Part shown: piece after piece, positions 45,800 to 55,151 of the stretch
How positions within the stretch are numbered: the first letter of the stretch is position 1
How the letters are laid out: each line of letters opens with the position of its first letter
DNA from: Chryseotalea sanaruensis
GTDB lineage: Bacteria; Bacteroidota; Bacteroidia; Cytophagales; Cyclobacteriaceae
Direction: 5' to 3'
Assembly: GCF_003990915.1 (NCBI RefSeq)
Contig: NZ_BHXQ01000007.1
Span: forward strand, 1 to 64,000
DNA: 64,000 nucleotides
Notes under the pieces: generated by a model
Seen by the model: only the letters and a program-made list of their open reading frames with translations
Databases searched by the model: none
What the model was told of the DNA's origin: nothing
Program-made: the position numbers and the translations under genes

Positions 45800-45843
45800 G
45801 CTTTACGCTTCAGGCTGCAAGCTTGAGGCTTGAAGCGTAAAGC
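45800..45843. repeat. 13-bp inverted repeat between murG and ftsW
   Basis: GCTTTACGCTTCA (45800-45812) and TGAAGCGTAAAGC (45831-45843) are perfect complements, with a second palindrome CAAGCTTG inside the loop. It lies in one of the few real gaps of the operon and is probably a mobile repeat or mRNA structure. Confidence 0.6.
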
Positions 45844-45852
45844 ATGCAGCTG

Positions 45853-47031
45853 TTATGCTGCCTTCGCAGTTAGATTTTTCTCTTTAATTTCCTGTTCACC
45901 TTTCTGTTTATCCCACACTTGATCTTGCTGTTCTCCTCTGCTCACACTCAACACTATTCCTAAAGCAAGTCCTGTAAATACCATTGATGTACCTCCCATA
46001 GAAATCAAGGGTAAGGGCTGACCAGTAATGGGACCAAGGCCAACAACAACACCCATGTTTACCATTGCCTGACAGACTAAGTCAAAACTTAAACCGGCAG
46101 ATAATAATCCTCCGAAAGCACGTTCACTATTGTAAGCTGCTTTCATCCCACGATGTAATAGAATGAGATAGAGTAACAAGACTACAATACCGCCAATCAT
46201 GCCGTACTCTTCAATTACGATAGCATATACAAAATCTGAATACGGATGTGGTAGTATATTTCTTTGATCGCTGTTACCTGGTCCTTTTCCTGCTACACCT
46301 CCTGTTGCAATGGCTATGCGTGCATGCTTAGCCTGAAAAGGAAGTTCAGTACCATTAACAAAATTTTTGATACGATTCTTTGCCGTTTCACCACGGACAC
46401 CAAAAGCGACTGCCAGTGCTCCGAATAGTAAGCCAACAAAAACAAGCATGGCTAAATATCGCGCTGGTACACGACCGATAAACATAATGAGCATACATGT
46501 TATTAAGAGTAGTACCGCTGTTGATAAATTGGTTAATGCAATCAATCCACAAATAATACCACACCAAAACAGAATCGGAATCAAAGACTCCTTGATATCA
46601 TCTATATTTTGTTGACGTTTAGCCAACATGCTGGCCAGGTTTACGATCAGTGCTAAACTCGCAAAATCAGATGGTTGAAAGGATGTTCCGATCAGTGGAA
46701 TCTGAATCCAACGTGCTGCATCATTGATGGTTGTTCCGTTTGTAAAAGTGTAAATCAATAGGGGAACACTTACCAATAAAGCAATCTTGGATAACTTAGA
46801 GTAGTAGCGATAGTCAACCTTATGTGCAAACCACATGGCAGCAAGTCCGATAAACACGTGCATTGTGTGAGTGAGCAAAAACTTTTCAGGACTCACGGTA
46901 CGCTTAAATGCCAGCGTGCCAATGGAACTGTACACTACAAGGATACTGATCATTGATAATGCAAACACAACGGCCCAGATGACTTTGTCACCTTGTAAAT
47001 TTTTATCGGCCCACGCTTTTACTTGATTCAT
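45853..47031 (-). CDS. ftsW: Peptidoglycan glycosyltransferase FtsW
   Basis: The 392-residue SEDS-family membrane protein has about ten helices. It includes RWIQIPLIGTSFQPSDFASL with the conserved Arg and Asp of the SEDS active cavity, GPGNSDQRNILPHPYSDFVYAIVIEE and GQPLPLISMGGTSMVFTGLALGI. FtsW polymerises glycan strands at the septum together with the FtsI transpeptidase. It overlaps murD by 4 nt (ATGA). The charged C-terminal tail (KQKGEQEIKEKNLTAKAA) is cytoplasmic. Confidence 0.97.
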   Translation of the reverse strand: MNQVKAWADKNLQGDKVIWAVVFALSMISILVVYSSIGTLAFKRTVSPEKFLLTHTMHVFIGLAAMWFAHKVDYRYYSKLSKIALLVSVPLLIYTFTNGTTINDAARWIQIPLIGTSFQPSDFASLALIVNLASMLAKRQQNIDDIKESLIPILFWCGIICGLIALTNLSTAVLLLITCMLIMFIGRVPARYLAMLVFVGLLFGALAVAFGVRGETAKNRIKNFVNGTELPFQAKHARIAIATGGVAGKGPGNSDQRNILPHPYSDFVYAIVIEEYGMIGGIVVLLLYLILLHRGMKAAYNSERAFGGLLSAGLSFDLVCQAMVNMGVVVGLGPITGQPLPLISMGGTSMVFTGLALGIVLSVSRGEQQDQVWDKQKGEQEIKEKNLTAKAA

Positions 47032-48386
47032 TTGGATTGGCCCTCCACTTCCATTTTTAATTCTAATACGGCAGATCTGAACTGATCTCCTCGATCTTCA
47101 TAATTCTTAAATAAATCAAAACTTGCACACGCAGGTGATAACAAAACCACATCGCCCTTCTGAGCTTCTGCTAGTGCCATTTTTACCAACTCTTTTACAC
47201 TTTGTGTCTCTTTAATAGTAGACACAACATTGCCAAAAGCTTTCTTCAGTTTGTCATTTTCCTTACCTAAACAAATTAAGGTTCTCACCTTTTGTTTTAC
47301 TTCTTTCTCAATTAATGTGTAATCATTACCCTTATCTACACCGCCAGCGATCCACACGAGTGGGCCTGTATAACTTCCCAACCCATACACTACTGAATCT
47401 ACGTTTGTTGCTTTTGAATCATTAACAAACTCGACACCATTAATTACTGCCACCGATTCGAGACGATGGGGTGCATTTTTGAAAGTTGCTAAACCTTTAC
47501 GAATGGCTTGTTCACTTAAACCTGCCAACTGAGCAGCAGAAACCGCTGCCATAGTATTGATCAGATTATGTGGACCCTTTAGTGTAGTTTCACTTTGAGC
47601 AATTTTAAATGCTTCACTAAAACCAAAGCTCATTCTTGTCCCATCATAATGAACCGGTGTTGATTCATCTGATAAAGAGATAGCCAGTTGTTGACCAGCA
47701 ATTGGTCTTGCTTTTACTTCATGTTTCAGGATTGCATCATCTGCATAGTAAATGAAAGTATCTGTATCACTCATATGTCGAGTGATTCTGAACTTCGAGT
47801 TTATATAGTTTTGCAATTGATACTCGTAGCGATCTAAATGATCAGGAGTAATGTTTAACAAAACACCCACTGCTGGTTTAAATGTAGTAGTGCCATCCAA
47901 TTGGAAACTACTGATTTCTATTACATACCAGTCGTGATCTTGCTCTGCAATTTGTCTGGCTAAACTAAAACCAACATTTCCGGCTAATGCAACTTTAACA
48001 CCTGCTTCTTTAAGCAAATGAAAGGTAAGTAGCGTTGTTGTTGTCTTACCGTTGGTGCCTGTAATAGCAATTACTTTTCCTTTGATAAAGCGGAACCCAA
48101 ATTCCAATTCATCAATAATTTCAATACCAGCATACTTACACTTTTTAATAATTTCTGCTTTATCAGGAATGCCCGGACTCTTAATAATTAAAGAGGCATT
48201 GATAATTTTTGCTTCAGTGTGCTGACCTTCTTCAAAATCAATTTTATGAGCCAGTAATTCTTGCTTGTATTTATCCTTAATTGGTGATTGATCAGAAACA
48301 AAAATTTCATAGCCCTTCTTGCTGGCCAACAAGGCTGCCCCTGTTCCACTTTCTCCTGCACCTAATATTACTATTCTCTGCTTCAT
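47028..48386 (-). CDS. murD: UDP-N-acetylmuramoylalanine-D-glutamate ligase MurD
   Basis: The 452-residue ligase adds D-glutamate to UDP-MurNAc-L-Ala. The N-domain begins IVILGAGESGTGAALLA, the ATP loop is TGTNGKTTTT (about 109-118), and the central motif is VIEISSFQLDGTTTFKPAVG with LLNITPDHLDRYEYQL. The C-domain carries HRLESVAVINGVEFVNDSKA and a Ser-Lys pair. It overlaps mraY by 4 nt and ftsW by 4 nt, so the whole block is one coupled transcript. Confidence 0.98.
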   Translation of the reverse strand: MKQRIVILGAGESGTGAALLASKKGYEIFVSDQSPIKDKYKQELLAHKIDFEEGQHTEAKIINASLIIKSPGIPDKAEIIKKCKYAGIEIIDELEFGFRFIKGKVIAITGTNGKTTTTLLTFHLLKEAGVKVALAGNVGFSLARQIAEQDHDWYVIEISSFQLDGTTTFKPAVGVLLNITPDHLDRYEYQLQNYINSKFRITRHMSDTDTFIYYADDAILKHEVKARPIAGQQLAISLSDESTPVHYDGTRMSFGFSEAFKIAQSETTLKGPHNLINTMAAVSAAQLAGLSEQAIRKGLATFKNAPHRLESVAVINGVEFVNDSKATNVDSVVYGLGSYTGPLVWIAGGVDKGNDYTLIEKEVKQKVRTLICLGKENDKLKKAFGNVVSTIKETQSVKELVKMALAEAQKGDVVLLSPACASFDLFKNYEDRGDQFRSAVLELKMEVEGQSK

Positions 48387-49618
48387 CTTAACTTAAGTGT
48401 TGCTAGTGTTAGTATGGCTAGTAATATTCCTACAATCCAGAAGCGTGTTACAATTTTTGCTTCATGGATTTGTAATTTTTGATAATGGTGATGTAAAGGC
48501 GACATCAGGAAAATTCTTCTTCCTTCACCGTACTTTTTCTTTGTGTATTTGAAATAAGTAACTTGGATAATCACCGATAAATTCTCCACCAGGAAAATAC
48601 CACACAGGATTGGGATCAGTAATTCCTTGCGAACGGCAAGTGCGATAACTGCAATAACACCACCCAAAGTAAGACTGCCCGTATCGCCCATAAATACCTG
48701 AGCCGGATAAGCATTATACCATAAGAAACCCAAGCAGGCTCCGACTAGTGCCGTACAGAAAATTACTAACTCACTCAAGTTAGGAATGTACATGATGTTC
48801 AAATAGGAGCTAAAGTCAATACGACCTGATAAGTAAGCGAAAATAGCCAGCGTGAGTGCAATGATACCAGAAGTGCCCGCGGCCAAACCATCAATACCAT
48901 CGGTAATGTTAGCACCATTCGATACTGCAGTGATAATAATGATTACAACTAGTGTATAAACTACCCAAGTGTAATCAGTAGATATGAATGGAAGTAATTT
49001 TCCGTAGTCAAGCTCATTATTTTTAACAAAAGGAAGTGTTGTTTTGGTGGAGGGTACATCCTTGTATTCAAGTCTGTTTTCTTGCTCTTGTAATGATAAT
49101 GTTTCAAGACTGGCAAGCTCCGCTGGCTTTACACTTACTTCGCGTACTACCACACTATCATTAAATGAAAGTGTAATGCCTACAATAAGTCCTAACCCAA
49201 CTTGCCCGATAATTTTAAATCTCCCTGCTAAACCCTTTTTATCTTTCTTGAAAACTTTAATATAATCATCAAGGAATCCGATTAAACCTAACCAGATAGT
49301 TGAGATGATTAGCAGAATCACGTAGACATTATCCAACTTGGCTAAAAGAATGGTTGGAATTAAGATAGCCATGATGATGATGATGCCTCCCATTGTAGGC
49401 GTACCCTTTTTCTCCAACTGACCCTGTAAACCTAGATCACGAATATCTTCCCCTACTTGCTGTCTGCGTAAAAAATTAATCAATGCCTTACCAAAGAAAA
49501 TAGTAATGATTAAAGATAATACAGCTGCCATTCCTGCACGGAATGATATATACCTGAACACACCTGCTCCGATGAGGTCAAACTGTTTATCTAAATAATC
49601 AAACAAATAATAAAGCAT
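48383..49618 (-). CDS. mraY: Phospho-MurNAc-pentapeptide translocase MraY
   Basis: The 411-residue, ten-helix enzyme makes lipid I from UDP-MurNAc-pentapeptide and undecaprenyl phosphate. Catalytic aspartates sit in GFLDDYIKVFKKDKKGL and NITDGIDGLAAG. The late conserved motifs are FMGDTGSLTLGG and PLHHHYQK. The extended periplasmic loop between about residues 155 and 220 (rich in Glu, Leu and Thr) is an insertion common in Bacteroidota MraY. It follows murE by 17 nt. Confidence 0.98.
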   Translation of the reverse strand: MLYYLFDYLDKQFDLIGAGVFRYISFRAGMAAVLSLIITIFFGKALINFLRRQQVGEDIRDLGLQGQLEKKGTPTMGGIIIIMAILIPTILLAKLDNVYVILLIISTIWLGLIGFLDDYIKVFKKDKKGLAGRFKIIGQVGLGLIVGITLSFNDSVVVREVSVKPAELASLETLSLQEQENRLEYKDVPSTKTTLPFVKNNELDYGKLLPFISTDYTWVVYTLVVIIIITAVSNGANITDGIDGLAAGTSGIIALTLAIFAYLSGRIDFSSYLNIMYIPNLSELVIFCTALVGACLGFLWYNAYPAQVFMGDTGSLTLGGVIAVIALAVRKELLIPILCGIFLVENLSVIIQVTYFKYTKKKYGEGRRIFLMSPLHHHYQKLQIHEAKIVTRFWIVGILLAILTLATLKLR

Positions 49619-49635
49619 ACTTAATAATCGATTTT

Positions 49636-51099
49636 CTAATTCACAATAAGCTTCAGCATTCTCGTCACTACTTCTTTATCATCAAAAGGATGTTTAATTC
49701 CCTTTATCTCCTGGTAATTCTCATGTCCCTTTCCTGCAATCAAAATGATATCGCGTTCCTTCGCCATCATACAAGCAGTTTTTATGGCTTCTTCACGGTC
49801 TGCCATTACTAAAGTCTTTCTCGCTTCAGATGGCATAACACCGGTTTGCATTTCACGGATAATCTCTATTGGTTCTTCATCTCGAGGATTATCGGAAGTC
49901 AATACAACTTTATCACTCATACGACAAGCAATAGAGGCCATGAGTGGTCGCTTGGTTTTGTCTCTGTTACCACCACAGCCAACTACTGTAATCACCTGTT
50001 CGTTTCCAGTTCTGAATTGTGCAATAGTATCTAACACATTCTTTAATGCATCTGGTGTGTGCGCATAATCAACAATGGCAATTACTTTAGAGCCAGGCAT
50101 TACCAATTCGAATCTTCCTGGCGCACCCTGCAGATTAGATAAGTGCCGTAATACCTCATCTGAGTCTTCACCCAATAAAACTGCAGCACCATATACACCC
50201 AACAAATTATAGGCATTGAAATCACCGATCAGTTTAAACCAGACAATCTTGTTATTAACTTCAAGTTCAAGTCCTTCAATGGAGTTAGTAATGATCTTAC
50301 CTTTAAAATCTACCATCTTCTTCAACCCAAAGGATTGTTTCCTCGCCTTTGTGTTTTGAAGCATCACCATACCTCGTTTATCGTCTGCATTCACCAAAGC
50401 AAAAGCACTGCTGCTCAATTCATCAAAGAACTTCTTCTTCGCACGAATGTAGTTATCAAAGGTTTTGTGGTAATCGAGGTGATCGTGGGTGATGTTGGTA
50501 AAAATTGCTCCAGTAAAGTGTAAACCAGCAATACGTTCCTGATCTACCGCATGTGAGCTGACTTCCATGAATACATGAGTACAACCTGCTTCCAACATCT
50601 GCTTCAACAAAGCATTAAGTTGAATTGGGTCAGGAGTAGTATGCGTAGCTAGCACATCTTTATCCACAATTTTATTAACAACTGTGGATAACAATCCGCA
50701 ACGGTGTCCTAATGAACCAAACAACTGATACAAAAGTGTAGCTGTGGTTGTTTTACCATTGGTACCGGTAACACCTACTAGCTTTAATTTTTGTGACGGA
50801 GAGCCAAAAAAGTTAGCAGCAATAATTCCCAGCGACTGAGCACTGTCTTTGACGGTGATGTAGGTAATTTTTTCATTTATTGTAGCGGGTAATGTTTCAC
50901 AAACAATTACAGCTGCGCCATTAGCTACAGCTTTATCAATAAACTCGTGCCCGTCAGAAGTCGAGCCCTTCACTGCCACAAACAAAAATCCGTTTTTTAC
51001 TAAGCGCGAATCAAAAGCAATATTGCTTACTTCCACATTCATGTTACCGAACGTAGACGTAAGTGATACTTTGTATAATATGTCTTTTAACTCTGCCAT
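49636..51099 (-). CDS. murE: UDP-MurNAc-tripeptide ligase MurE, meso-diaminopimelate type
   Basis: The start is placed at ATG 51099; the upstream in-frame GTG at 51114 lies in a hairpin repeat. The 487-residue ligase has ATP loop TGTNGKTTT (111-119), FMEVSSHAVDQERIAGL, ITHDHLDYH and the C-domain PGRFELV. The amino-acid specificity motif DNPR (403-406, in TSDNPRDEEP) selects meso-diaminopimelate, so this cell wall has DAP as third residue. It is the first ligase of the dcw series here and lies downstream of ftsI. Confidence 0.98.
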   Translation of the reverse strand: MAELKDILYKVSLTSTFGNMNVEVSNIAFDSRLVKNGFLFVAVKGSTSDGHEFIDKAVANGAAVIVCETLPATINEKITYITVKDSAQSLGIIAANFFGSPSQKLKLVGVTGTNGKTTTATLLYQLFGSLGHRCGLLSTVVNKIVDKDVLATHTTPDPIQLNALLKQMLEAGCTHVFMEVSSHAVDQERIAGLHFTGAIFTNITHDHLDYHKTFDNYIRAKKKFFDELSSSAFALVNADDKRGMVMLQNTKARKQSFGLKKMVDFKGKIITNSIEGLELEVNNKIVWFKLIGDFNAYNLLGVYGAAVLLGEDSDEVLRHLSNLQGAPGRFELVMPGSKVIAIVDYAHTPDALKNVLDTIAQFRTGNEQVITVVGCGGNRDKTKRPLMASIACRMSDKVVLTSDNPRDEEPIEIIREMQTGVMPSEARKTLVMADREEAIKTACMMAKERDIILIAGKGHENYQEIKGIKHPFDDKEVVTRMLKLIVN

Positions 51100-51107
51100 A
51101 GGCCTTT

Positions 51108-51154
51108 GCCTCACCCCTGTCCCTTCTCCAAAGGAGAGGGGTTAGGGGTGAGGC
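51108..51154. repeat. Nested inverted repeat between murE and ftsI
   Basis: GCCTCACCCCT (51108-51118) pairs exactly with AGGGGTGAGGC (51144-51154). Inside, a second stem of the form CCTTCTCC/GGAGAGG closes around AAA. A diverged relative of the same design (CCTCACC, then CCTCTC/GAGAGG) lies at 36438-36467, so this is a dispersed repeat family and not a gene-specific terminator. Confidence 0.65.
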
Positions 51155-51163
51155 TTTACTCTT

Positions 51164-53254
51164 TTAACTTAGTCGTATATAAATTCTATCTCCTTTATTA
51201 ATTCGTGCACCGGCAGAGATGGATTGTGAAGCCACTCTTCCTTTGCCTTCGTAAAAAACTCTTAAGCCCGATTGCTCTAATAAAAAAATTGCATCGCGGA
51301 AAGTCATACCGGTTACATCGGGTACCAGGTCTTTTCCAACGGTTGCTTTCTTTAAATTAACGCCTGCTCCTGCTCTTGCTGTTTTCACCCACTCTTCTTC
51401 TGTTTGGGAGTGGGTTGAAATACCTAACTCGTTGCATAGCATCGTTAACTCTTCCTGATGTCCACCCCTGATTACAGGAAGCGCATCATCTTCCATTAAT
51501 CTTTTCTTATCCATGGCCATGTGCAACTCTATATCTCTTGAATAAATGTTATCAGCTATCTCTTTAAAAACTGGTGCAGCCACACTACTGCCATATTGTT
51601 GCCAGCCTCTTGGATTTTTTATCAATACAATAGCACTGTACTTGGGGGCATGTGCCGGAAAGTAACCTACAAATGATGTGATGTATCGTTGCGTGTAACG
51701 GCCATTATCCAAAATTTGAGCAGTACCAGTTTTACCCGCAATGCGATAATGCGTGCCTCGAATATTTTTTGCAGTACCACGTTCGACAACACCTTCAAGC
51801 ATAAGCTTGAGTTTTATTAATGTTTTGTTAGAACAAATTTTATCATTCAGTACTTCAGTCTTGAATGCTTCTTCAACATCATCTGCTTTTTTAACCTCTC
51901 TTACGAGAACAGGCTTGATCATTTTACCGTCATTGGCTACTGCATTAAACAATGCCAGTGTATGTAATGGTGTAATTTCAAAACCATAACCATAAGCCAT
52001 CCACGGAAGTGAAATACCACTCCAACCTTTTTCACCCGGACGATGAATTTTAGGTTGTGGCTCTCCTGTAATCTGTATGCCAAGTGGTTGCGATAATTTT
52101 AGACGATCTATATAATCGACAAACTTCTGTGGTTTGTTGCCAAACTGTTTGTTTACCAGCTTTGCCATAGCCACGTTGGAAGAATGTTCGAATGCTTCTT
52201 GCACTGATATTTTACCCAACCCTTTTTCTTCGTGATCTCTTACTTTTTTATTGTAGAAGATAGCCTCTCCGTTTCCTGTATCAATAGTATCTGTTAATTC
52301 AACGTTACTGTCTTCTAATAAGGCAATCATGGTTACCAGTTTAAAAGTAGAACCCGGTTCGAATAGACCTGCCGTTGCAAAATTGAAACGTTCAGAGAAG
52401 TTGCCTTTCCCATCGCTACTCAAATTTGAAATGGCTTTAATCTCGCCTGTCTTTACTTCCATTACTACTACTAATCCGTCATCAGCATTGTGTTGCACCA
52501 TAGCCTTGTGTAAGGCAGTTTCGGTTACATCTTGTAAGTTGATGTCGAGTGTGGTTTGCAAATCCATACCATCTACTGCTTTCACATTATTAGCATCGAA
52601 TATCGGTTTCCAGATACCTCCTGCAATTTTTTGGTAGTAAGCGTAACCATCCTGACCCCCCAGGTAATTATTGAAACTGTATTCAAGACCTGCGCCTTTA
52701 TTATCTTCATTTACATAGCCAATGGTTCTTCTGCTTAAGTTCGAGAAAGGATGATGGCGTACGTCAATCTTTTCGAAAATGGCACCTCCACGTAATCTTC
52801 CTTCACGGAAGATAGGCCATTCCATCATTTGCTTTTTATCCTGATAGTCGATTTGCTTGCGACTTAATACAACGTATTTTTTACCGGAAGATCGTGCGTC
52901 CACGAGCATACGCTTGTAGTCTGTCTTGGATTTATCTTTAAAGAATACAGATAAATGATAAGCTAAGGAGTCAATGCCTTCTTTGAACACTTCATCTTTA
53001 GGTAATGTAGCATCGAATGCGATTTTATAGAAAGGAAGAGACGTTGCCAATAGGCTGCCGTTGTCTGAGTAAATATTGCCTCGGGTAGCCTGCACAGTTT
53101 TATAATCAAAAGAAATGCGCTCGCCCATAGCGGCCCACTTCTCCCCTTCAATCACCTGAATGTGACCTGTCTTTACTACCACAGCGATAGCAAAGAGGGT
53201 TACAAACAAAAATGCAATCCTTACTCTTATTAATATGGACTTCTTAATATTCAC
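51164..53254 (-). CDS. ftsI: Division transpeptidase FtsI (PBP3) with C-terminal PASTA domain
   Basis: The 696-residue class B penicillin-binding protein has an N-terminal membrane helix (about 10-28), a pedestal domain and a transpeptidase domain. Catalytic motifs: SxxK at S302-K305 (PGSTFKLV), SxN at S358-N360 (HSSNVAM) and KTG at 508-510 (AGKTGTAQ). A single PASTA domain fills the last 60 residues (DLVPDVTGMTFRDAIFLLEQ onward), as is usual in Bacteroidota. It cross-links septal peptidoglycan together with FtsW. It overlaps ftsL by 11 nt. Confidence 0.98.
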   Translation of the reverse strand: MNIKKSILIRVRIAFLFVTLFAIAVVVKTGHIQVIEGEKWAAMGERISFDYKTVQATRGNIYSDNGSLLATSLPFYKIAFDATLPKDEVFKEGIDSLAYHLSVFFKDKSKTDYKRMLVDARSSGKKYVVLSRKQIDYQDKKQMMEWPIFREGRLRGGAIFEKIDVRHHPFSNLSRRTIGYVNEDNKGAGLEYSFNNYLGGQDGYAYYQKIAGGIWKPIFDANNVKAVDGMDLQTTLDINLQDVTETALHKAMVQHNADDGLVVVMEVKTGEIKAISNLSSDGKGNFSERFNFATAGLFEPGSTFKLVTMIALLEDSNVELTDTIDTGNGEAIFYNKKVRDHEEKGLGKISVQEAFEHSSNVAMAKLVNKQFGNKPQKFVDYIDRLKLSQPLGIQITGEPQPKIHRPGEKGWSGISLPWMAYGYGFEITPLHTLALFNAVANDGKMIKPVLVREVKKADDVEEAFKTEVLNDKICSNKTLIKLKLMLEGVVERGTAKNIRGTHYRIAGKTGTAQILDNGRYTQRYITSFVGYFPAHAPKYSAIVLIKNPRGWQQYGSSVAAPVFKEIADNIYSRDIELHMAMDKKRLMEDDALPVIRGGHQEELTMLCNELGISTHSQTEEEWVKTARAGAGVNLKKATVGKDLVPDVTGMTFRDAIFLLEQSGLRVFYEGKGRVASQSISAGARINKGDRIYIRLS

Positions 53255-53633
53255 CTTCTTCTACAACTACTTTAGTGGGCGGTGTTAAACTTTCTTTTAA
53301 TCCGTAGGCTTTCACTTTTATGGCTACTTCGCTTTGCTTGCTGGCAAACATCAGGTCTGACTTCAGCGTGGTATAATCTGCGCGTAAGTCTTCTACTTCT
53401 GCTTGTATATGATTGATCTTCCGTACTGTCTTTTCCGCGTAATGGGTATTGCCGATATAGAATAGTGCCAAGCCTAATACAAATAATATCTTAGGCAGAT
53501 ACTGAATAGGAAAACCCTCTTCAAAATAGCTTTCGAGATTCAGTTTTTTCTCCAGCCCGGAAAACACACTATTGCCAGGCTCACCCTTGGCAGCAGTAAT
53601 CTTTTTGGGTTCGATTTTGAATTTATTCTCCAT
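53244..53633 (-). CDS. ftsL: FtsL-like divisome protein
   Basis: The 129-residue bitopic protein has a basic cytoplasmic part of about 45 residues, one membrane helix (about 47-62, LPKILFVLGLALFYIG) and a periplasmic coiled coil (KTVRKINHIQAEVEDLRADY). The layout and position between rsmH and ftsI are those of the FtsL_2 family of Bacteroidota, which forms a complex with FtsB/FtsQ and activates FtsWI. Sequence identity to proteobacterial FtsL is minimal, so the name rests on topology and context. Confidence 0.88.
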   Translation of the reverse strand: MENKFKIEPKKITAAKGEPGNSVFSGLEKKLNLESYFEEGFPIQYLPKILFVLGLALFYIGNTHYAEKTVRKINHIQAEVEDLRADYTTLKSDLMFASKQSEVAIKVKAYGLKESLTPPTKVVVEEGEY

Positions 53634-53695
53634 GTATTGTTGGTGGTTGATCGTTGATTGTTGATCGCGATTAACGAAAAACTAACAACGAACAA

Positions 53696-54643
53696 CTATA
53701 TTTTTTTAGCTATCCTCAACTTTGCGCTTCTTGCTCTTTTGTTTTGTTCTATCTCTGCTTCTGTTGCTTCAATCGGTTTGCGATTGATTGCTTCAAAAGG
53801 TTTGATTTCATTTCCGTAAAAATCTTTCTCTACATCTCCAAATACCTTTCCCTTGTTGATGTAGTTCTTAACCATCCGGTCTTCCAGCGAGTGGTAACTC
53901 ATCACTACCAGCCTGCCATTTTTCTCTATCACTTCGCCACATTGGTGCAAAAAATCTTCTAGGGCTTTCATCTCTGCGTTAACTTCAATGCGAAGCGCTT
54001 GAAACACCTGGGCGAAATACTTGTTCTCTTTACCACGGGGGGCTATGCTACTCAGCGCAGCTTTTAAGTCCTCCGTTCTGGCAAAGGGTTTATTAACTCT
54101 ATATTGAGTTACCATACGGGCAGCAGTTTTAGCATTCTTCAGCTCACCATACATACCGAAGATTTTATGCAAATCTTCTTCCCTGTATTCATTTACTATG
54201 GTGGCTGCTGTTTCCGATTGCTTTTGATCCATGCGCATGTCAAGCGGTCCATCGAAGCGGGTGGAAAAACCACGCTCGGGTGAATCGATCTGATGCGATG
54301 AAATTCCAAGATCGGCCAGTATGCCTTGTACTTTGGTAACTCCATTCAACTTCAAATACTTTTTTAAGTACTTAAAGTTGGTATGACAAAATGTGAAAGA
54401 ACGACTGTTTATCTTTTCTGCTTCCTGCTTCGCATCATCATCCTGATCGAAGGAAAGCAATCTGCCTTCTTTAATGTGTTCGAGTATTTTAATGCTATGT
54501 CCACCCCCACCAAACGTTGCATCTACATAAATGCCATTCGGTTGAATGTTCAGTGCTTCAATACACTCGGTGAGCATGACGGGGGTATGATAGCCTTGAG
54601 CTTCGGGCTTCGAGCTTCGAGCATTTTGCTCATTGCTATTCAT
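53696..54643 (-). CDS. rsmH: 16S rRNA (cytosine1402-N4)-methyltransferase RsmH
   Basis: The 315-residue SAM-dependent enzyme methylates N4 of C1402 in the ribosomal P-site. The SAM motif is GIYVDATFGGGGHSIKIL. Other marks are GILADLGISSHQIDSPERGF with the aspartate and serine of the active site, AYPR-like ALSSIAPRGKENKYFAQVFQ, and SYHSLEDRMVKNYI. The name mraW is older. It is the second true gene of the dcw operon; the four-helix-bundle gene lies between it and mraZ. Confidence 0.98.
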   Translation of the reverse strand: MNSNEQNARSSKPEAQGYHTPVMLTECIEALNIQPNGIYVDATFGGGGHSIKILEHIKEGRLLSFDQDDDAKQEAEKINSRSFTFCHTNFKYLKKYLKLNGVTKVQGILADLGISSHQIDSPERGFSTRFDGPLDMRMDQKQSETAATIVNEYREEDLHKIFGMYGELKNAKTAARMVTQYRVNKPFARTEDLKAALSSIAPRGKENKYFAQVFQALRIEVNAEMKALEDFLHQCGEVIEKNGRLVVMSYHSLEDRMVKNYINKGKVFGDVEKDFYGNEIKPFEAINRKPIEATEAEIEQNKRARSAKLRIAKKI

Positions 54644-54701
54644 AGTTTTGTGGCTTTAAGGCTACACGCTGTTGGCTTCAAGCTACACGCTAACTCCATC
54701 A

Positions 54702-55049
54702 TTAAAACTTTTTTAAGAACGACTGAAGCATTTGTTGCTCCCGTTTAATCAACTCTAACAACTCATTCATTTGCTTCTCTTCAACCCACTGTCTGCGTTG
54801 AACTACTAACGAATGTGTTTCTAATTCAAAAACTGACCCCAAGGATATTTCAAGAAACCTTGCATAATCCTTCTGACTTGTTTTTGCACTTCCTTCAGCT
54901 ATGTTGGAAGGAATTGATACTGCACTTCTGGTCATTTGAGAACGCATTCCATATTTTTCCTCAGCCGGAAGAACAGAAACCACTTCATACACCTTATCCA
55001 CTATCTCCATTCCCATTTGTCAAATCAATAACTTCTTAAAATCTTTCAT
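54702..55049 (-). pseudogene. Four-helix-bundle (23S rRNA intervening-sequence type) protein with TGA at the conserved Trp
   Basis: From ATG 55049 the frame reads MKDFKKLLI, then TGA at 55022-55020, then QMGMEIVDKVYEVVSVLP and the family pattern MRSQMTRSAVSIPSNIAEGS, ending at 54702. Relatives begin with a stretch of the form LxxWQKxME, so the TGA replaces the conserved Trp. Translation could restart at internal ATG 55016 and give a 104-residue protein lacking only the first helix start. Such genes are frequent single-gene insertions in Bacteroidota intergenic regions. Here the gene splits mraZ from rsmH. Confidence 0.7.
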
Positions 55050-55151
55050 CCCATTAGCATTTCTGCATGAGGCATGAAGTCTGTAGCTTGAAGCCACCGA
55101 AACATTTGCACTTTGCAACGACACACTTTACTATGTATCGTCTGCGCCATG

